NCBI RefSeq assembly: GCF_037908215.1
Contig: NZ_JBBLZC010000003.1
Location: 62,001 to 126,000, forward strand
Source: Benzoatithermus flavus
GTDB taxonomy: Bacteria > Pseudomonadota > Alphaproteobacteria > Geminicoccales > Geminicoccaceae
Length of the DNA stretch: 64,000 bases
Direction: 5' to 3'
Made by a program: the position numbers and the translations under genes
Notes under the pieces: generated by a model
Databases searched by the model: none
Seen by the model: only the letters and a program-made list of their open reading frames with translations
What the model was told of the DNA's origin: nothing
Shown: positions 1 through 7,755 of the stretch, piece by piece
Layout of the letters: the number at the start of each line of letters is the position of its first letter
Position numbering within the stretch: the first letter of the stretch is position 1

Positions 1-1
1 C

Positions 2-1240
2 GAGGCCAGAGCCTTGGGCGAGCCCCAGCGCTTCACCGACCCTGCCACCCGCGAGCCGCTGTCGCGGAAGCAACTCGGTGGCAGGACGCCGTTCGTCACG
101 CTCAACGGTGGCTCGCTGCCGTGGCGGATGAAGGACGGGGTCAAGGAGTTCCACCTCGTCGCCGAGCCGGTACAGCGCGAGCTGGCGCCGGGCTCGGTAG
201 CACACTTATGGGGCTACAACGGCAGCTCGCCCGGCCCGACGATCGAGGCCGTGGAGGGCGACAGGGTACGGATCTTCGTCACCAACCGTTTGCCCGAGCA
301 CACCACGGTCCACTGGCACGGCATCCTGCTCCCGGCCGGGATGGACGGGGTCGGCGGGCTGACCCAGCCGCAGATCCAGCCCGGTGAGACCTTCGCCTAC
401 GAGTTCACGCTCAAGAAGAGCGGAACCTTCATGTACCATCCGCATGCCGACGAGATGGTGCAGATGGCGATGGGCATGATGGGCATGTTCATCGTCCACC
501 CGAAGGATCCGTCGTGGCGCCGCGTGGACCGCGACTTCGGGTTCCTCATGGCGAGCTTCAGGCTCAAGCCCGGTACTTTCGTCCCCGACGCTTCGGAGAT
601 GACCGACTTCAACATCTGGGCCTGGAACGGCCGGGTGTTTCCGGGCATCGACCCGCTCGTGGTGCGGAAAGGCGATCGGGTCCGGATCCGGATCGGCAAT
701 CTCACCATGACCAACCATCCGATCCACCTGCACGGCTACGACTTCAGGGTGACGGGCACGGACGGCGGCTGGCTTCCCGAGGTGGCGCAGTGGCCGGAGG
801 TCACGGTCGACGTGCCGGTGGGGGCGATGCGCACGATCGAGTTCGTGGCCGACGAGGAAGGTGATTGGGCGTTCCACTGCCACAAGTCGCACCACACCAT
901 GGGCCCGATGGGGCACGGGGTCGCCAACATGCTGGGCGTGCGCCAGGCCGGGGCGACACCCCGCGTCAAGAAGCTCCTGCCCGACTACATGTACATGCCG
1001 ATGGGCGAGAAGGGCATGGCCGAGATGCAGGACATGGCCGCCCACATGCCTCCACCCGAAAACACGCTGCCAATGATGATCGGCGAGGGTCCGTTCGGGC
1101 CGCTCGAGATGGGCGGCATGTTCACAACCGTGAAGGTCCGGCGCGATCTCGCCCCCGGCGACTACACGGACCCCGGCTGGTACGAGCACCCCGAGGGCAC
1201 CGTGGCCTGGAAGGTCGACGCGAACGGCCGCCGGGCCTGA
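2..1240 (+). CDS. Multicopper oxidase (5' end outside window)
   Basis: Multicopper oxidase, expected to oxidise Cu(I) or other substrates in the periplasm using oxygen. All copper motifs are visible. Counted from the TTG at 14 they are HWHG near residue 100, HPH near 143, HPIHLHG near 236 and HCHKSHH near 292, which supply the T1, T2 and T3 ligands. A Met-rich loop (MVQMAMGMMGM) and a Met-rich C-terminal tail suggest copper oxidation, as in CopA/CueO-type enzymes. The frame is open to the left edge, so the N-terminus and any signal peptide lie outside. The TTG at 14 is probably internal. A cupredoxin gene follows 37 bases later, likely in the same transcript. Confidence 0.9.
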   Translation, partial: EARALGEPQRFTDPATREPLSRKQLGGRTPFVTLNGGSLPWRMKDGVKEFHLVAEPVQRELAPGSVAHLWGYNGSSPGPTIEAVEGDRVRIFVTNRLPEHTTVHWHGILLPAGMDGVGGLTQPQIQPGETFAYEFTLKKSGTFMYHPHADEMVQMAMGMMGMFIVHPKDPSWRRVDRDFGFLMASFRLKPGTFVPDASEMTDFNIWAWNGRVFPGIDPLVVRKGDRVRIRIGNLTMTNHPIHLHGYDFRVTGTDGGWLPEVAQWPEVTVDVPVGAMRTIEFVADEEGDWAFHCHKSHHTMGPMGHGVANMLGVRQAGATPRVKKLLPDYMYMPMGEKGMAEMQDMAAHMPPPENTLPMMIGEGPFGPLEMGGMFTTVKVRRDLAPGDYTDPGWYEHPEGTVAWKVDANGRRA

Positions 1241-1277
1241 CCGCTTTCGTTCCCCCGAGCGCCCCAAGGAGAGAGAC

Positions 1278-1775
1278 ATGCGTGCATATGGCAAGGTATT
1301 CGCGGCCGCCGCTGCGGCCATCGTCATCGCCGTCCCGGCTTTCGCCGGCGGCAGCCACAAGGGCGGCCACTATACGTTCGGCGAGCCCGGCAATGCGGCC
1401 GAGGTCACCCGCACGGTCGAGGTGATCGCCGACGACAGCGACGGCCTGGGCTTCAGGATGGACCTGCCGGCGGTGAAGCAGGGCGAGACCATCCGGTTCG
1501 TGGTGACCAACAAGGGCACCGGCCCGCACGAGTTCTCGATCGGCGACACCGCTTCGCAGCGGGCGCATGCCAGGCTGATGCAGAGCAACCCCGACATGAA
1601 GCACGACGACGATCCGAGCGCGGTCACGCTGGCGCCGGGCGAGACCAAGGAGATCATCTGGAAGTTCAGCAAGCCCATCCAGGGCCAGCTCGTCTTCGCC
1701 TGTCAGATGCCCGGCCACTACGAGGCCGGCATGGTGCACACGGCGAAGCTCGAGAAGGCGAAGAGAGCGAGCTGA
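1278..1775 (+). CDS. Periplasmic cupredoxin
   Basis: Exported blue-copper protein of 165 residues. A signal peptide (MRAYGKVFAAAAAAIVIAVP, cleavage after AFA) precedes a cupredoxin fold. Likely type-1 copper ligands are the His in GPHEF and Cys/His/Met in CQMPGHYEAGM near the C-terminus. The Asp/His/Met stretch in the middle (NPDMKHDDDP) resembles copper-resistance cupredoxins of the CopI type; that assignment is tentative. The start has a good ribosome-binding site (aggagag). Its place just after the multicopper oxidase suggests it shuttles electrons or copper in the periplasm. Confidence 0.88.
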   Translation: MRAYGKVFAAAAAAIVIAVPAFAGGSHKGGHYTFGEPGNAAEVTRTVEVIADDSDGLGFRMDLPAVKQGETIRFVVTNKGTGPHEFSIGDTASQRAHARLMQSNPDMKHDDDPSAVTLAPGETKEIIWKFSKPIQGQLVFACQMPGHYEAGMVHTAKLEKAKRAS

Positions 1776-1786
1776 GGCTCTCCTCG

Positions 1787-1818
1787 CGCGGATCGTCGCT
1801 CCGCGATCGCCGCGCCAT
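1787..1818 (+). terminator. GC-rich hairpin after the cupredoxin
   Basis: An imperfect inverted repeat (gcgcggatcg pairing with cgatcgccgcgc, one bulge) lies 12 bases after the cupredoxin stop. There is no T-run after it, so it may be an RNA end-stabilising hairpin and not an intrinsic terminator. Confidence 0.3.
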
Positions 1819-2007
1819 CGAGCTTGCTCCACCCCGACCGTCCCCGCCGGCAGGACGGGTCGGGGCGGCAAGCGCGCGCGACCGGGCCGCCTACGGGCGG
1901 CTCTTGTCTCCGGCATCGAATTGCGGCCTTCGTCGGGTATCTGCCGACTGAGCGCTGTGGCATTTCCCGAGCACGCCCGCCGGCAGGCTGCGAGAGAGGA
2001 GGCCACG

Positions 2008-2937
2008 ATGAGCAGCCGTCATCCGAAGCGTCGCGCCGTCCTCGCCGCCGGGGCAGCGCTCGCCATGGCCGCGGCGACGTCACCGTTCCCGGCTCGTGCG
2101 CAGCCGGCAGCGCCCGCCACGCGCCGCATCCCGTCGAGCGGCGAAGCGATCCCGGCCGTCGGTCTCGGCACCTGGATCACCTTCAACGTCGGCGACGACC
2201 CGGTGCTCCGCGACGAATGCGCCGCCGTGCTGGCCGCGTTCTTCGCGGCGGGCGGGCGCGTCATCGATTCCTCGCCCATGTACGGCTCGTCGCAGGCCGT
2301 GATCGGCTATGGCCTCGCGAAGCTCGGCGTCCCGCCGGGCCTGTTCACGGCCGACAAGGTCTGGACGTCCTCGGGCACGGCGGGGCCGGCACAGATCGAA
2401 CAGTCGCGCCGACTTTGGGGCATTCCCCGCTTCGATCTCCTGCAGGTGCACAATCTCCTCGCCTGGGAGGAGCATCTGCGCACGCTGTTCGCGATGAAGG
2501 AACGGGAGGAGGTGCGCTATGTCGGAATCACGACCTCCGAGGGGCGGCGGCACGATCTGCTCGAGACGATCATGCGCACCCAGCCGCTCGATTTCGTGCA
2601 AGTTACCTACAACATCGTCGACCGCGAGGTGGAAGAGCGCATCCTGCCGCTCGCCATGGAGCGCGGCATGGGCGTCATCGTCAACCGTCCCTTCCAGCAG
2701 GGTGCGCTGACGAGGCGGCTCGAAGGCGAGAAGCTGCCGCCGTGGTCGCACGAGATCGGTGCTGTCACCTGGGCGCAGCTCATCCTGAAGTTCATCCTCT
2801 CCCACCCGGCCGTCACCGTCGCGATTCCGGCGACCACCCGCGTCGATCACGTGCGCGAGAACGTGGCCGCCGCCACCGGCCCGCTTCCGGATGCGGCCAT
2901 GCGCCGGCGCATGGTCACTTACGTGCAGGATCTCTGA
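2008..2937 (+). CDS. Aldo/keto reductase with Tat-like signal peptide
   Basis: NAD(P)H-dependent oxidoreductase of the aldo/keto reductase family, 309 residues. The catalytic tetrad is visible: Asp and Tyr in VIDSSPMYGSSQ, Lys in FTADKVW, His in LLQVHNLL. The N-terminus carries paired arginines and a hydrophobic stretch (KRRAVLAAGAALAMAAAT, then PARAQ), which looks like a twin-arginine signal, so the enzyme may act in the periplasm. The ATG at 2008 is preferred because of gagagagg upstream; an in-frame GTG/TTG-type extension exists further upstream. Its stop overlaps the start of the next gene (TGATG). The substrate cannot be predicted. Confidence 0.85.
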   Translation: MSSRHPKRRAVLAAGAALAMAAATSPFPARAQPAAPATRRIPSSGEAIPAVGLGTWITFNVGDDPVLRDECAAVLAAFFAAGGRVIDSSPMYGSSQAVIGYGLAKLGVPPGLFTADKVWTSSGTAGPAQIEQSRRLWGIPRFDLLQVHNLLAWEEHLRTLFAMKEREEVRYVGITTSEGRRHDLLETIMRTQPLDFVQVTYNIVDREVEERILPLAMERGMGVIVNRPFQQGALTRRLEGEKLPPWSHEIGAVTWAQLILKFILSHPAVTVAIPATTRVDHVRENVAAATGPLPDAAMRRRMVTYVQDL

Positions 2938-3626
2938 TGCCCGAATGGCGGACCTACACGCTCGAGGACTTCCTGCTGTTCTCTCCACGTGTGTACTGGC
3001 GGATGTTCGAGCTGCACAACGCTGCGGTCTGGCCGCTCCAGATCCCGGCCCTGCTGCTCGGGGCGGCGATCCTGGTGCGACTCGTGCGGCCACGCTCCTG
3101 GTCGGACCGGGTAATCCCCGCCATCCTCGCCGCTGCGTGGCTCTGGGTCGCGTGGTCCTTCCTCTGGAACCGCTACGCCACGATCAACTGGGCCATGCGG
3201 TATGTGGCCCCGGTCTTCGCCGCCGAGGCGCTGCTGCTCCTCTGGCTCGGAAGCCTGCGAGGCCGCCTTCGCTTCGCGCTCGCGCCGACCGCCCCGTCCG
3301 CGATCGGCCTCGCTCTTCTCGCTTACGCCCTGGTCCTGCACCCGCTGGTAGCGGGGCTCGCGGGTCGGTCGATCCGAGCGACGGAGCTGTTCGCGATCAC
3401 CCCCGACCCGACTGCGATCGCGACGCTCGGCCTCGTGCTGCTCGCCGGCTCCGGCGCCGTGGCATGGCCGCTCCTCGTCTTGCCGCTGGTCTGGTGCGTC
3501 CTGAGCTGGGCGACGCTCCACACCATGGGAGCGCCGGAAGGCTGGATCCCGCTCGCCGCGGCCGGCCTCGCCGTCGCCGGACGGCTCTGGCCTCGGGTCG
3601 GCGGCCAAGCCGGGCTCCTGCCATGA
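2937..3626 (+). CDS. DUF6064 family multi-pass membrane protein
   Basis: Polytopic inner-membrane protein of 229 residues with about six hydrophobic segments. The opening (TLEDFLLFSPRVYWRMFELH, then NAAVWPLQ) and the following WLWVAW segment match what I know of the DUF6064 family, whose function is unknown. The start codon overlaps the stop of the aldo/keto reductase (TGATG), so the two are translationally coupled. The end faces chrA, which runs the other way. Confidence 0.75.
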   Translation: MPEWRTYTLEDFLLFSPRVYWRMFELHNAAVWPLQIPALLLGAAILVRLVRPRSWSDRVIPAILAAAWLWVAWSFLWNRYATINWAMRYVAPVFAAEALLLLWLGSLRGRLRFALAPTAPSAIGLALLAYALVLHPLVAGLAGRSIRATELFAITPDPTAIATLGLVLLAGSGAVAWPLLVLPLVWCVLSWATLHTMGAPEGWIPLAAAGLAVAGRLWPRVGGQAGLLP

Positions 3627-3723
3627 AGCGCGGCGCCGGCGATCAGGAGCGGGCCCAGCCGTTGTCACCCGCCAGCACCGCCGCCGGGCAGGGCAGACCC
3701 GCGCGGCGCAGCAGCATCGCCGC

Positions 3724-5151
3724 TCAAAGACCGATGGTCACGAGGCGGTAGAGTATCCCTGCCGCGGAGCAGGCCGCCAGCACCGGGAGCATGCCGACCT
3801 TGAACCGGAAGACCGCGAGCAGCGCGGCCATGGTCAGGGTCAGGGAGGCCGGGTCGATGCTGGCCGGCACCGGCACGGGCAGCGTGAGACCGAGCGCTCG
3901 AACCTCGTGCACCTCGGCGAAGAGCACGTGCAGCGCGAACCAGACCGCGAGATTGAGGATGACGCCGACCACGGCGGCGGTGATCGTGGCTAGGGCCGCG
4001 CTCAGCGCCCGGTTGCCGCGCAGTGTCTCGACGAAGGGTGCGCCCGCGAAGATCCATAGAAAGCAGGGCACGAAGGTGACCCAGGTCGTGAGCACGCCGC
4101 CGAGCACCCCGGCGAGGAGCGGCGGCAGGCCGCCGGGCTCGCGGAAGGCCCCCATGAAGCCCACGAACTGGGTCACCATGATGAGCGGTCCGGGCGTGGT
4201 CTCGGCCATGCCGAGCCCGTCCAGCATCTCGCCGGGGCGAAGCCAGCCGTAAGATTCGACCGCGGCCTGGGCGACATAGGCCAGCACGGCATAAGCACCG
4301 CCGAAGCTGACGACCGCCATCTTCGAGAAGAACAGCGCGATCTGGCCGAAGACGTGGTCGTGGCCCAACGTGAGCAGGATGAGAAGCACCGGCCCGAGCC
4401 AGAGCAGCAGGCAGGCGCCTGCGACCTCGAGCGACCAGGAAAGGGGTGGGCGGGCATGTGCCGGGAGCTCCTCGCCGAGCGCGGTCCCGGCATCGGCCAC
4501 CGCCCGCCCGGCGGCCGGGCCGTGCCCACCGCCCACGAGGAAGTCGGGGTGCCCGGCACGGCCGCCGAGATAGCCGATCAGGCCGGCCGCGAGGACGATG
4601 AGCGGGAAAGGCACGCCCAGGAAGAAGATCGCCACGAACGCCGCGGCGGCGAGCCCGACCATCACCCGGTTCTTGAGCGCGCGCCGGCCGATGCGCACGA
4701 CGGCTTCGAGCACGATCGCCAGCACGGCGGCCTTGAGGCCGAAGAACAGGGCCTGGACGAGACCGACCTGCCCGAAGACGGCATAGACGATGCTCAGGGC
4801 CATGATGGCGAGGAAGCCCGGCAGCACGAACAGCGTGCCGGCGACCAGCCCGCCTCTGGTCTTGTGCAGAAGCCAGCCGATGTAGATCGCGAGCTGCTGC
4901 GCCTCGGGTCCGGGCAGGAGCATGCAGTAGTTGAGCGCGTGCAGGAAGCGCGCCTCGCCGACCCAGCGTTTCTCCTCGACCAGGAGCTTGTGCATGACCG
5001 CGATCTGGCCGGCCGGGCCGCCGAAGGAGAGAGCTGCGACCCGCGCCCAGACCCGCACCGCCTCGGCAAATGGGATGCCGTGCGCGGGCGGGGTCGATAC
5101 CGCCACTCCTTCGGCCATGCCGTCGGCGCGTGCCTCGCCTGTCCCCGTCAT
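3724..5151 (-). CDS. chrA: Chromate efflux transporter ChrA
   Basis: Chromate transporter (CHR superfamily) that expels chromate across the inner membrane. It has 475 residues, the length of the long two-domain form. Each half carries the family pattern: SFGGPAGQIAVMH plus LPGPEAQQLA in the N-terminal half and SFGGAYAVL plus TTPGPLIM in the C-terminal half. About twelve membrane segments are predicted by eye. The start codon overlaps the chrB stop (ATGA), so the pair forms a chrB-chrA operon. Confidence 0.95.
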   Translation of the reverse strand: MTGTGEARADGMAEGVAVSTPPAHGIPFAEAVRVWARVAALSFGGPAGQIAVMHKLLVEEKRWVGEARFLHALNYCMLLPGPEAQQLAIYIGWLLHKTRGGLVAGTLFVLPGFLAIMALSIVYAVFGQVGLVQALFFGLKAAVLAIVLEAVVRIGRRALKNRVMVGLAAAAFVAIFFLGVPFPLIVLAAGLIGYLGGRAGHPDFLVGGGHGPAAGRAVADAGTALGEELPAHARPPLSWSLEVAGACLLLWLGPVLLILLTLGHDHVFGQIALFFSKMAVVSFGGAYAVLAYVAQAAVESYGWLRPGEMLDGLGMAETTPGPLIMVTQFVGFMGAFREPGGLPPLLAGVLGGVLTTWVTFVPCFLWIFAGAPFVETLRGNRALSAALATITAAVVGVILNLAVWFALHVLFAEVHEVRALGLTLPVPVPASIDPASLTLTMAALLAVFRFKVGMLPVLAACSAAGILYRLVTIGL

Positions 5152-6125
5152 CGACGCCTCCGGCGGAAGTGGGCGTAGAGGTCCTCGAACACGACACCGC
5201 CGCGGGCAAGCCGCTCCTCGTCGTCGCCGGTGGCAGCGGAGATGCCGTCGATCAGGGTCCTGATCCCCTCCGCCTCCACGCGGGCGAACTTGCCGTCCTT
5301 GAGGTCGATATCGTGGACGATCTCGGCGATCGCCCGCAGCGCCGGGTCGGTAAGCCCGGCGCGGGCCAGCAGCACCTCGAAGGTGCAGCGGTCGCCCTCA
5401 TGGGTGAACTCGGCCTCGAACATGTCGAAGCGCAGCTCGCCGGGTGCCGGCACGTAGCCCTTGGGCGGCACGAACTTGAAACGGGGCTCGGGGTCGATGA
5501 AGCGCCGGATCAGCCACGCCGAGGCGATGCGATCGACATGCACTCCGGCCCGCGTCACCCAGACCCGGCGCTCGAGCTTGCCCGGATCGGGCTGCTCGGC
5601 CACGGCCGGTTCGGCCGGTGCTTCCTGGCGTAGCCGCGCCTCGAGCGCGAGCAGCAGGCCCTCCACCGCTTCCCGGCCATCGGCCCCGAAGAAGTCGATG
5701 GCGGTGATCTGGGCCAGCCGCGTCTTCAAGCGGGCGAGCTGCGCCCTGGCTTCCGCGAGCTGCTCCGGCGACCTTTGACCATCGACGGCCGTGGCAAGGG
5801 CACGAACCTCTTCGGTGAGCTTTCCGTAGTCGGCGTTGCGTGCCCGGCCGAACAGGGCGCGGACCTCCTGGTCGGTCAGGCCATCCACGAGCCGGGCCTC
5901 GCAGACCAGCGCCTCGCCGCCGGCCTGCACGATCTCGCGCAGGAGCCACTCGAAGTCCTCCTGCGCCTCGGGCGTGGCGGGCAGCGCATAGACGGTCGCC
6001 TTCACGGCCACGGCGCCGAGACCCTGCAGCCGCCGCCAGACCTTCACCCGCAGGTAGGCCGGCTTGGTCGGTAACTGATGGATCAGCAGCAGCCAGCGAC
6101 CAGGAGCAGTCTCGTCCAGGCTCAT
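5148..6125 (-). CDS. chrB: Chromate resistance protein ChrB
   Basis: Chromate-responsive protein of 325 residues, cytoplasmic. The N-terminal part (WLLLIHQLPTKPAYLRVKVW) is the typical ChrB start. The C-terminal half (RRVWVTRAGVHVDRIASAWL, IRRFIDPE) is the ChrB C-terminal domain. In other bacteria ChrB acts as a chromate-sensing regulator of the chr operon. The ATG at 6125 was chosen because the conserved domain begins there, although the frame stays open far upstream. A perfect inverted repeat lies 4 to 24 bases upstream of the start, consistent with autoregulation (inference). The 3' end overlaps chrA by 4 bases. Confidence 0.93.
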   Translation of the reverse strand: MSLDETAPGRWLLLIHQLPTKPAYLRVKVWRRLQGLGAVAVKATVYALPATPEAQEDFEWLLREIVQAGGEALVCEARLVDGLTDQEVRALFGRARNADYGKLTEEVRALATAVDGQRSPEQLAEARAQLARLKTRLAQITAIDFFGADGREAVEGLLLALEARLRQEAPAEPAVAEQPDPGKLERRVWVTRAGVHVDRIASAWLIRRFIDPEPRFKFVPPKGYVPAPGELRFDMFEAEFTHEGDRCTFEVLLARAGLTDPALRAIAEIVHDIDLKDGKFARVEAEGIRTLIDGISAATGDDEERLARGGVVFEDLYAHFRRRRR

Positions 6126-6498
6126 GGTCGAACTTGTAGCGCAAGTTCGATGCTTTGCAACACTTGTATCTCTCAATTTGTTCAGTGTAGCATCCGCAGC
6201 ATCGATGAGGGCCAGGGAGGGATGCTCCGGCACGGGATGGTGGTCCACGACGTCCTTTACGCCTGGGCGGCGGACTGCCAGCACGAGCCTCACGACTGGC
6301 CTCCGACGGCATGAACGTCGGGCGGCCTCGAGGCCGGTAAGCCTTCTTTCTCGCATCCCGATCGCCACCCATCGGCGCTCGGCAGAAACAGGCGTGTGAG
6401 AAACGGCTGTATCGTCGCTCAAATCACTGCGATGCGAATGAACCACTGACCACATGGCTGGTTGATATCGATCTCGGCCCCGATCATGGAGGCGAAAG
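6126..6498. other. Divergent regulatory region between chrB and the DUF1259 gene
   Basis: This 373-base gap separates two divergent genes and is less G+C rich than its surroundings near chrB. It holds the chrB palindrome and two copies of TACAAGT on the minus strand. The rest, toward the DUF1259 gene, has a short AT-richer stretch (gttgatatcgatc) about 40 bases upstream of its start but no clear promoter pair. No conserved protein was recognised in it. Confidence 0.6.
6129..6149. promoter_or_regulatory. Candidate chrB operator (perfect 8-bp inverted repeat)
   Basis: cgaacttg-tagcg-caagttcg is a perfect 8-base inverted repeat with a 5-base centre, ending 4 bases upstream of the chrB start. 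On the minus strand it overlaps a possible -10 (TACAAG at 6138-6133) with a -35 TTGCAA (6160-6155) 16 bases away. A protein bound here would block chrB-chrA transcription. That ChrB itself binds it is inferred. Confidence 0.6.
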
Positions 6499-7377
6499 AT
6501 GCGCACGCTCACCCTGGCCACTGTCCTGGCGCTCGCGTTCGCGGCATCGGCCCATGCGGAGGCTGACTGGAAGCAGGTCGAGCAGGTGCTCGGTCGCGAG
6601 GTGGCCGGGCAGCCGGGCGGGGTGCACCGCTTCAGCCTGCCGCGTTCGGACCTGAAGGTCACCGTCGACGGGATCGCGATCAAACCAGCCCTGGCGCTCG
6701 GTTCCTGGCTCGCGTTCAAGGAGATGAACGGTAGGGCGATGGTCATGGGCGACCTCGTCCTCACCGAACCAGAGATCGGCCCGGTGATGTCGCGCCTCGC
6801 CGAAGGCGGAATCGAGATCACCGCGCTTCACAACCATCTGCTGCGGGCTCAACCCGCGACGTTCTACATGCACGTCGAAGGGCACGGTGATCCGGTGAAG
6901 CTCGCCCAGACGCTGCGGCTGGCGCTCGAGCAGAGCCGGACGCCGCTAACCTTGGCGCCTGCCGCCGCGGAACAGAAAGGGCCAGAGCTCGACACCGCGG
7001 CGCTCGAGCGCGTCCTCGGCCGCAAGGGCAAGACGAGCGGCGGCGTCTACCAGCTCTCGATCCCGCGCGCCGAGATGGTCAGCGCGAACGGCACCGAGGT
7101 GCCGGCATCCATGGGCACGGCGATCGCCATCAACTTCCAGCCGCTCGACGATGGCCGGGCGGCAACGACCGGCGATTTCGTGCTCCGGGCGGAGGAGGTG
7201 AACCCGGTGCTGCGGGCGCTGCGCGAGCACGGGCTCGAGGTGACGGCAATCCACAACCACATGCTCCAGGACGAGCCGCGGCTGTTCTTCATGCACTTTT
7301 GGGGTGTGGACGAGGCCGGGAAGCTCGCCGAAGGGCTTAAGGCCGCCCTCGACAAGGTCCATGTCGCCAGGAGCTGA
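6499..7377 (+). CDS. Exported DUF1259 protein (two domain copies)
   Basis: Secreted protein of 292 residues with a signal peptide (MRTLTLATVLALAFAASAHA). Two tandem DUF1259 (LppY/LpqO-type) repeats follow, each beginning with a QVLGR/RVLGRKG motif and a GGVHR/GGVYQ turn. Each ends with an HNH pair (ITALHNHLL and VTAIHNHML) and then FYMH or FFMH. The paired His motifs could bind a metal, but the molecular function of the family is unknown. DUF1259 genes often sit beside chromate genes, and this one is divergent from chrB. Ribosome-binding site ggaggcg. Confidence 0.85.
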   Translation: MRTLTLATVLALAFAASAHAEADWKQVEQVLGREVAGQPGGVHRFSLPRSDLKVTVDGIAIKPALALGSWLAFKEMNGRAMVMGDLVLTEPEIGPVMSRLAEGGIEITALHNHLLRAQPATFYMHVEGHGDPVKLAQTLRLALEQSRTPLTLAPAAAEQKGPELDTAALERVLGRKGKTSGGVYQLSIPRAEMVSANGTEVPASMGTAIAINFQPLDDGRAATTGDFVLRAEEVNPVLRALREHGLEVTAIHNHMLQDEPRLFFMHFWGVDEAGKLAEGLKAALDKVHVARS

Positions 7378-7463
7378 GACGAGGATGCCGCTCCCGCAGC
7401 CGGCCCACGCTCCCTCGAGAGGACGGCGGCCCGGCGATGGGCCGCCGCGTTCGCATGGGCGCG

Positions 7464-7688
7464 TCAATGGCCGCCGCAGCCGCAGGCGGTCTTGCGCATC
7501 TCGGCCGGGCCGACCTCGTAGCCCGCGGCCCGGATCGCCTCGACGCTCTCGGCCCGCTCCGCACCCCGCACCGCGACCCGGCCGCGGGCGAGATCGACCT
7601 CGGCCGCCGGCGCCACCTCGGCCACGGCTTCACGTATCGCGGCGATGCAGTGGCCGCAGGTCATGCCCTTCACGCCGAGCTCGAGCAC
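7464..7688 (-). CDS. copZ: CopZ-like copper chaperone (HMA domain)
   Basis: Small cytosolic heavy-metal-associated domain protein of 74 residues. The metal site GMTCGHC is near residue 9, and the C-terminus adds a second Cys cluster (CGCGGH), which could be an extra metal site. The GTG at 7688 was chosen because aaggag sits 7 bases upstream and the HMA fold begins there; a longer in-frame start exists but adds an unlikely leader. It follows the copper ATPase gene after 67 bases and probably delivers Cu(I) to it. Confidence 0.88.
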   Translation of the reverse strand: MLELGVKGMTCGHCIAAIREAVAEVAPAAEVDLARGRVAVRGAERAESVEAIRAAGYEVGPAEMRKTACGCGGH

Positions 7689-7755
7689 TGGAATTCTCCT
7701 TGCGGTCGGTGCTCGTGCCGGAGAAGGGCCTTCCAGCAACGGGAGGGTCAAGGCC

